Shown: positions 5,397-8,032 of the stretch, piece after piece
Position numbering within the stretch: position 1 is the first letter of the stretch
Layout of the letters: every line of letters begins with the position of its first letter
Assembly: GCA_002414205.1 (NCBI GenBank)
Contig: DHYQ01000031.1
Span: 1-8,032, forward strand
Reading direction: 5' to 3'
Source of the DNA: Gallionellaceae bacterium UBA5126
Lineage (GTDB): Bacteria > Pseudomonadota > Gammaproteobacteria > Burkholderiales > Gallionellaceae
Length of the DNA stretch: 8,032 nt
Position numbers and translations under genes: made by a program
The notes under the pieces: generated by a model
The model's database searches: none
What the model was told of the DNA's origin: nothing
The model's input: only the letters and a program-made list of their open reading frames with translations

Positions 5397-6071
5397 ATGA
5401 CTCAGGCTTTCAAACTCAAAGTGGCGAATTTGCCGGTGTGGGTGCTGCATGTGCAAACCCTGCAAGCGACGCTGATTGCGCGCCAGTTGCAGACGCATTT
5501 GCAGCAGACGCCGGACTTTTTTTCCAATACGCCGGTGGCGCTGGGCTTGTCGGCACTAAACCCGGAGGCGCAGCCGGATTTTGCCGCGCTGCTGCAACTG
5601 TTGTCGCAACATGGTTTGCGGCTGGTCGGCGTGCAAGGCGGCAGTCCGACGCAACAGGCGGCGGCGGTGGCCGCTGGCTTGGCCGTCTTCGCCGATGCCC
5701 CCGCCAACCGCAGTGCCGCCGCGCCATCCAGTGCGCCCTCCCCTGCCCTGGTGATCGACAAGCCGGTGCGTGCCGGACAGAAAATCTATGCCGAAAATGC
5801 CGATCTGGTGGTGCTGGCGATTGTGAACGCCGGGGCTGAGTTGATTGCTGACGGCGACATCCATGTGTATGGGCCGCTGCGCGGGCGCGCCATGGCCGGG
5901 GCACGCGGCAACCGTCAGGCGCGGATTTTTGTGCAGGGCATGGAGGCGGAATTGCTGTCCATTGCCGGGTGCTTCCAGATGTTCGAGGACGGCATTCCTG
6001 CTGATGTGCGTGGCAAGCCGGTGCAAATTTATCTCAATCCGGCGGAAGAGCTGGTCATCGAACGCTGGTAA
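5397..6071 (+). CDS. minC: Septum site-determining protein MinC
   Basis: MinC inhibits FtsZ polymerisation away from midcell and is recruited to the membrane by MinD. The 224-residue product is of usual length. Residues ~1-105 form the N-terminal FtsZ-inhibiting domain. An Ala/Pro/Ser-rich linker (~102-117) follows. The C-terminal right-handed beta-helix domain (~119-224) begins VIDKPVRAGQKIYA and carries the conserved glycine-rich turns DGDIHVYGPLRGRAMAG, which take part in dimerisation and MinD and septum binding. It ends with YLNPAEELVIERW. The RAGQ motif (125-128) corresponds to RSGQ of other MinC proteins. The start ATG at 5397 gives the normal N-terminus, though its ribosome site is weak. 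minD follows after 57 bp, so the two are probably co-transcribed from the promoter at 5320. Confidence 0.95.
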   Translation: MTQAFKLKVANLPVWVLHVQTLQATLIARQLQTHLQQTPDFFSNTPVALGLSALNPEAQPDFAALLQLLSQHGLRLVGVQGGSPTQQAAAVAAGLAVFADAPANRSAAAPSSAPSPALVIDKPVRAGQKIYAENADLVVLAIVNAGAELIADGDIHVYGPLRGRAMAGARGNRQARIFVQGMEAELLSIAGCFQMFEDGIPADVRGKPVQIYLNPAEELVIERW

Positions 6072-6128
6072 CGGCCCGGGGCTGAATTGCTGTTAAAATG
6101 CGCACCTTATTGTTTAGGAATCAAAAAC

Positions 6129-6938
6129 GTGTCTAAAGTCATCGTGGTAACGTCGGGTAAGGGCGGGGTCGGCAAGACCACCACCAGTGCCAATTTTTCC
6201 AGCGGCCTGGCCCTGCGCGGCAAACGTACTGCCGTCATTGATTTTGACGTGGGTCTGCGCAACCTCGATTTGATTATGGGCTGCGAACGGCGCGTGGTGT
6301 ACGACATCATCGACGTGATTAATGGCGAAGCCACCTTGAAGCAGGCGCTAATCAAAGACAAAAACTGCGAAAACCTCTACGTCCTGGCCGCCTCGCAAAC
6401 CCGCGACAAAGATGCGCTGACGCTGGAAGGCGTAGAACGTATCCTGAACGAGTTGAAGGAAACCTTTGACTGCGTCGTATGTGATTCGCCTGCCGGGATT
6501 GAATCCGGCGCGTTTATGGCCATGTATTTCGCCGATGAAGCGCTGGTCGTCACCAACCCGGAAGTCTCCTCGGTACGCGATTCCGACCGCATTCTGGGCA
6601 TCATGGCTGCCAAATCCAAACGCGCCGTGGAGGGCCGCCCGCCCATCAAGGAGCACCTGCTGATTACCCGCTACGACGTGAAACGCGCCGCCTCGGAAGA
6701 AATGTTGAAAGTGGAAGACATCGAGGACATGCTGCGCATCCCGCTGATTGGCGTGGTGCCAGAATCCGAATCGGTGCTGGCGGCCTCCAACTCCGGCGTC
6801 CCGGCCATCCACGAAAAGAGCGATGTGGCCGAAGCCTACAAGGATGTGGTGGCCCGTTTTCTGGGTGAAGACGTGCCGATGCGCTTCACCACCTACACCA
6901 AGGCGGGCTTTTTCAAACGCCTGTTCGGAGAGCGCTAA
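6129..6938 (+). CDS. minD: Septum site-determining ATPase MinD
   Basis: MinD is the membrane-binding ATPase that carries MinC to the poles and oscillates with MinE. The product is 269 residues. The GTG at 6129 is the start: AGGA (6116-6119) lies 9 nt upstream and the protein then begins MSKVIVVTSGKGGVGKTT, the deviant Walker A motif with signature lysine K11 and K16. An ATG at 6087 would add 14 unrelated residues. DFDVGLRNLDLIMG (38-51, with D40) is the switch I/A' region and CDSPAGIE (118-125, D119) is Walker B/switch II. The C-terminal AGFFKRLFGER is the amphipathic membrane-targeting helix. minE starts one base after the minD stop codon, so translation is probably coupled. Confidence 0.97.
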   Translation: MSKVIVVTSGKGGVGKTTTSANFSSGLALRGKRTAVIDFDVGLRNLDLIMGCERRVVYDIIDVINGEATLKQALIKDKNCENLYVLAASQTRDKDALTLEGVERILNELKETFDCVVCDSPAGIESGAFMAMYFADEALVVTNPEVSSVRDSDRILGIMAAKSKRAVEGRPPIKEHLLITRYDVKRAASEEMLKVEDIEDMLRIPLIGVVPESESVLAASNSGVPAIHEKSDVAEAYKDVVARFLGEDVPMRFTTYTKAGFFKRLFGER

Positions 6939-6939
6939 C

Positions 6940-7227
6940 ATGTCATTGTTCGATGGTTTGATCGACTACTTACGCGGCGATGACAAAAAATCCGCTGCCA
7001 AGGCCAAGGAGCGCTTGCAGTTCGTGCTGGTACATCGCCGTGCCAACCGCGACGTTGCGCCACCGTCCTATCTCCCTGCACTGCAAGAAGAGCTGTTGGC
7101 CGTCATCGCCAAATATGTGCCCGTGGATCGCAGCGCCATGACCGTACAGGTTGGACGGCGCGACGACATGGATGAATATGATGTGCTGGAATTAAATATC
7201 ACCCTGCCAGATACCAGCCGGAATTGA
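6940..7227 (+). CDS. minE: Cell division topological specificity factor MinE
   Basis: MinE stimulates MinD ATPase and releases MinCD from the membrane, confining division to midcell. The product is 95 residues. SLFDGLIDYLRG (2-13) is the N-terminal membrane-binding segment, AKAKERLQFVLVHRR (20-34) is the anti-MinCD helix/strand that contacts MinD, and the topological-specificity domain runs from YLPALQEELLAVIAKYV to VLELNITLP. The ATG at 6940 is one base past the minD TAA, and GGAG (6927-6930) within the minD 3' end serves as ribosome site. It is the last gene of the min operon. Confidence 0.96.
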   Translation: MSLFDGLIDYLRGDDKKSAAKAKERLQFVLVHRRANRDVAPPSYLPALQEELLAVIAKYVPVDRSAMTVQVGRRDDMDEYDVLELNITLPDTSRN

Positions 7228-7243
7228 GTACCGTCAACCCGTC

Positions 7244-7324
7244 GGGCGAAGCGCGACCTTCGCCCCGCCGCCTTTCCCGCCGCATGTCGCCCGCGCAAGT
7301 GCTTCGCCCCAGTCCCGCTTTTTT
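7244..7324 (+). terminator. Possible min operon terminator region
   Basis: GGGCGAAG (7244-7251) pairs perfectly with CTTCGCCC (7258-7265) across a 6-nt loop. The same arm, extended to GGGCGAAGC (7244-7252), can alternatively pair with GCTTCGCCC (7301-7309). A run of six T follows at 7319-7324. Neither pairing puts the T-run directly at the stem foot, so intrinsic termination is only a possibility. Confidence 0.35.
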
Positions 7325-7409
7325 CGTCACACGACCACAAGCCTGAAAAGCCCGTCCATACTGTATTACCGCTGTTTTCAACCCCAAGGCCGGTGCCTAA
7401 AAAACCCGC

Positions 7410-7438
7410 TCCACATTACACGGTAAATCTGCGACAAT
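7410..7438 (+). promoter_or_regulatory. Candidate promoter of the decarboxylase gene
   Basis: TCCACA (7410-7415) and GACAAT (7433-7438) are 17 nt apart, each matching 4 of 6 consensus bases. TGC directly before the -10 gives an extended -10 element. The position is about 50 nt before the start codon. Confidence 0.35.
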
Positions 7439-7487
7439 CCGCGCCTTTTCCGGGCTTTCGGCCTGAATTTCTCCCAAGGAGTTTGCA

Positions 7488-8032
7488 ATGAAATTTCGTT
7501 TTCCCATCGTCATCATCGACGAAGATTTTCGTTCTGAAAACGCCAGCGGTCTGGGTATTCGCGCCCTCGCTGCCGCGCTGGAGAAGGAAGGCATGGAGGT
7601 GCTGGGCGTCACCAGCTATGGCGACCTGACCTCGTTTGCCCAGCAGCAAAGCCGCGCCTCGGCTTTTTTGCTGTCGATTGATGATGAAGAATTCGGCGGC
7701 GGCAGCGTGGAAGAAACCGAAGCCGCGCTGAAATCACTGGCGGCCTTTGTGGAGGAAATTCGCTTCAAGAATGCCGACATCCCGATTTATTTGTACGGCG
7801 AAACGCGCACCTCGCGCCATATTCCCAACAGCATTCTGCGCGAACTGCATGGCTTTATTCACATGCACGAAGACACGCCGGAATTCGTGGCGCGCCATAT
7901 CATCCGCGAAGCCAAGTCTTATCTGGATTCGCTGGCCCCACCCTTCTTCCGCGCCCTGCTACACTACGCCCAAGACGGCTCTTATTCCTGGCACTGCCCC
8001 GGTCACTCCGGTGGCGTGGCCTTTCTGAAGTC
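7488..8032 (+). CDS. Orn/Lys/Arg decarboxylase (PLP-dependent, fold type I), 3' partial
   Basis: The frame stays open to the window end: 181 complete codons of a protein that is usually about 750 residues. The ATG at 7488 follows AAGGAG (7476-7481) by 6 nt. Residues 1-~130 (MKFRFPIVIIDEDFRSENASGLG...) are the N-terminal wing or receiver-like domain of the biodegradative Orn/Lys/Arg decarboxylase family. The following segment APPFFRALLHYAQDGSYSWHCPGHSGG (in part 168-176 WHCPGHSGG) opens the large PLP-binding domain. The catalytic lysine lies beyond the window, so arginine, lysine and ornithine specificity cannot be separated. Such enzymes release CO2 from a basic amino acid to give a polyamine or diamine, often for acid resistance. 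It is separated from minE by 260 bp and probably has its own promoter. Confidence 0.9.
   Translation, partial: MKFRFPIVIIDEDFRSENASGLGIRALAAALEKEGMEVLGVTSYGDLTSFAQQQSRASAFLLSIDDEEFGGGSVEETEAALKSLAAFVEEIRFKNADIPIYLYGETRTSRHIPNSILRELHGFIHMHEDTPEFVARHIIREAKSYLDSLAPPFFRALLHYAQDGSYSWHCPGHSGGVAFLK

Larger units (their letters stand above)
7228..7487. other. Intergenic region minE to decarboxylase gene
   Basis: 260 bp without a convincing reading frame. It contains competing inverted repeats near its left end with a T-run at 7319-7324 (entered separately), and a candidate promoter near its right end. Nothing else recognisable was seen. Confidence 0.6.

Noticed and set aside
6087..6128. Upstream ATG start for minD
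   Set aside because: It would add 14 residues unlike any MinD; the GTG at 6129 has a proper ribosome site and gives the family N-terminus.

Overview
The window is a GC-rich proteobacterial chromosome segment. The complete minC-minD-minE cluster followed by an Orn/Lys/Arg decarboxylase, a PsiE-like membrane protein and a YjjJ/HipA-type gene all fit a beta- or gammaproteobacterium. I cannot name the genus from sequence alone.

Layout. (1) 1-2121 (+): the 3' part of a large gene open at the window edge. It encodes a soluble, vWA-like N-terminal region, one membrane helix, a proline-rich stalk and a C-terminal formylglycine-generating-enzyme/sulfatase-modifying (FGE/SUMF1, C-type-lectin-like) domain. 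The last ~100 bp of this domain look like the variable region of a diversity-generating retroelement (DGR): 11 codons are all explainable as AAY codons hit at their two adenines, they sit among unchanged GC-rich codons, and a hairpin overlaps the stop codon. No template repeat or reverse transcriptase lies in the window, so a DGR would have to act from elsewhere. (2) 2122-3363: about 1.2 kb of repeat-rich DNA. It holds hairpins, a small MITE-like element and a REP family (5'-GTAG foot plus a GGTGCAAT...ATTGCACC hairpin) in both orientations around a REP-associated tyrosine transposase (RAYT) gene. (3) 3364-4697 (-): a yjjJ-like HipA-family kinase gene broken by two single-base frameshifts. (4) 4832-5311 (+): a four-helix PsiE-family membrane protein. 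(5) 5397-7227 (+): minC, minD and minE, the division-site placement system, with a recognisable promoter directly after the psiE-like stop codon. (6) 7488 to the window end (+): the N-terminal quarter of a PLP-dependent Orn/Lys/Arg decarboxylase.

The right half is ordinary housekeeping chromosome. The left half is accessory: a probable DGR-diversified display or conflict protein, a RAYT/REP mobile unit and a decaying HipA-like kinase. The most interesting signal is the DGR-like 3' end of the first gene. The RAYT with its own REP copies, one of which supplies the transposase stop codon, comes second.
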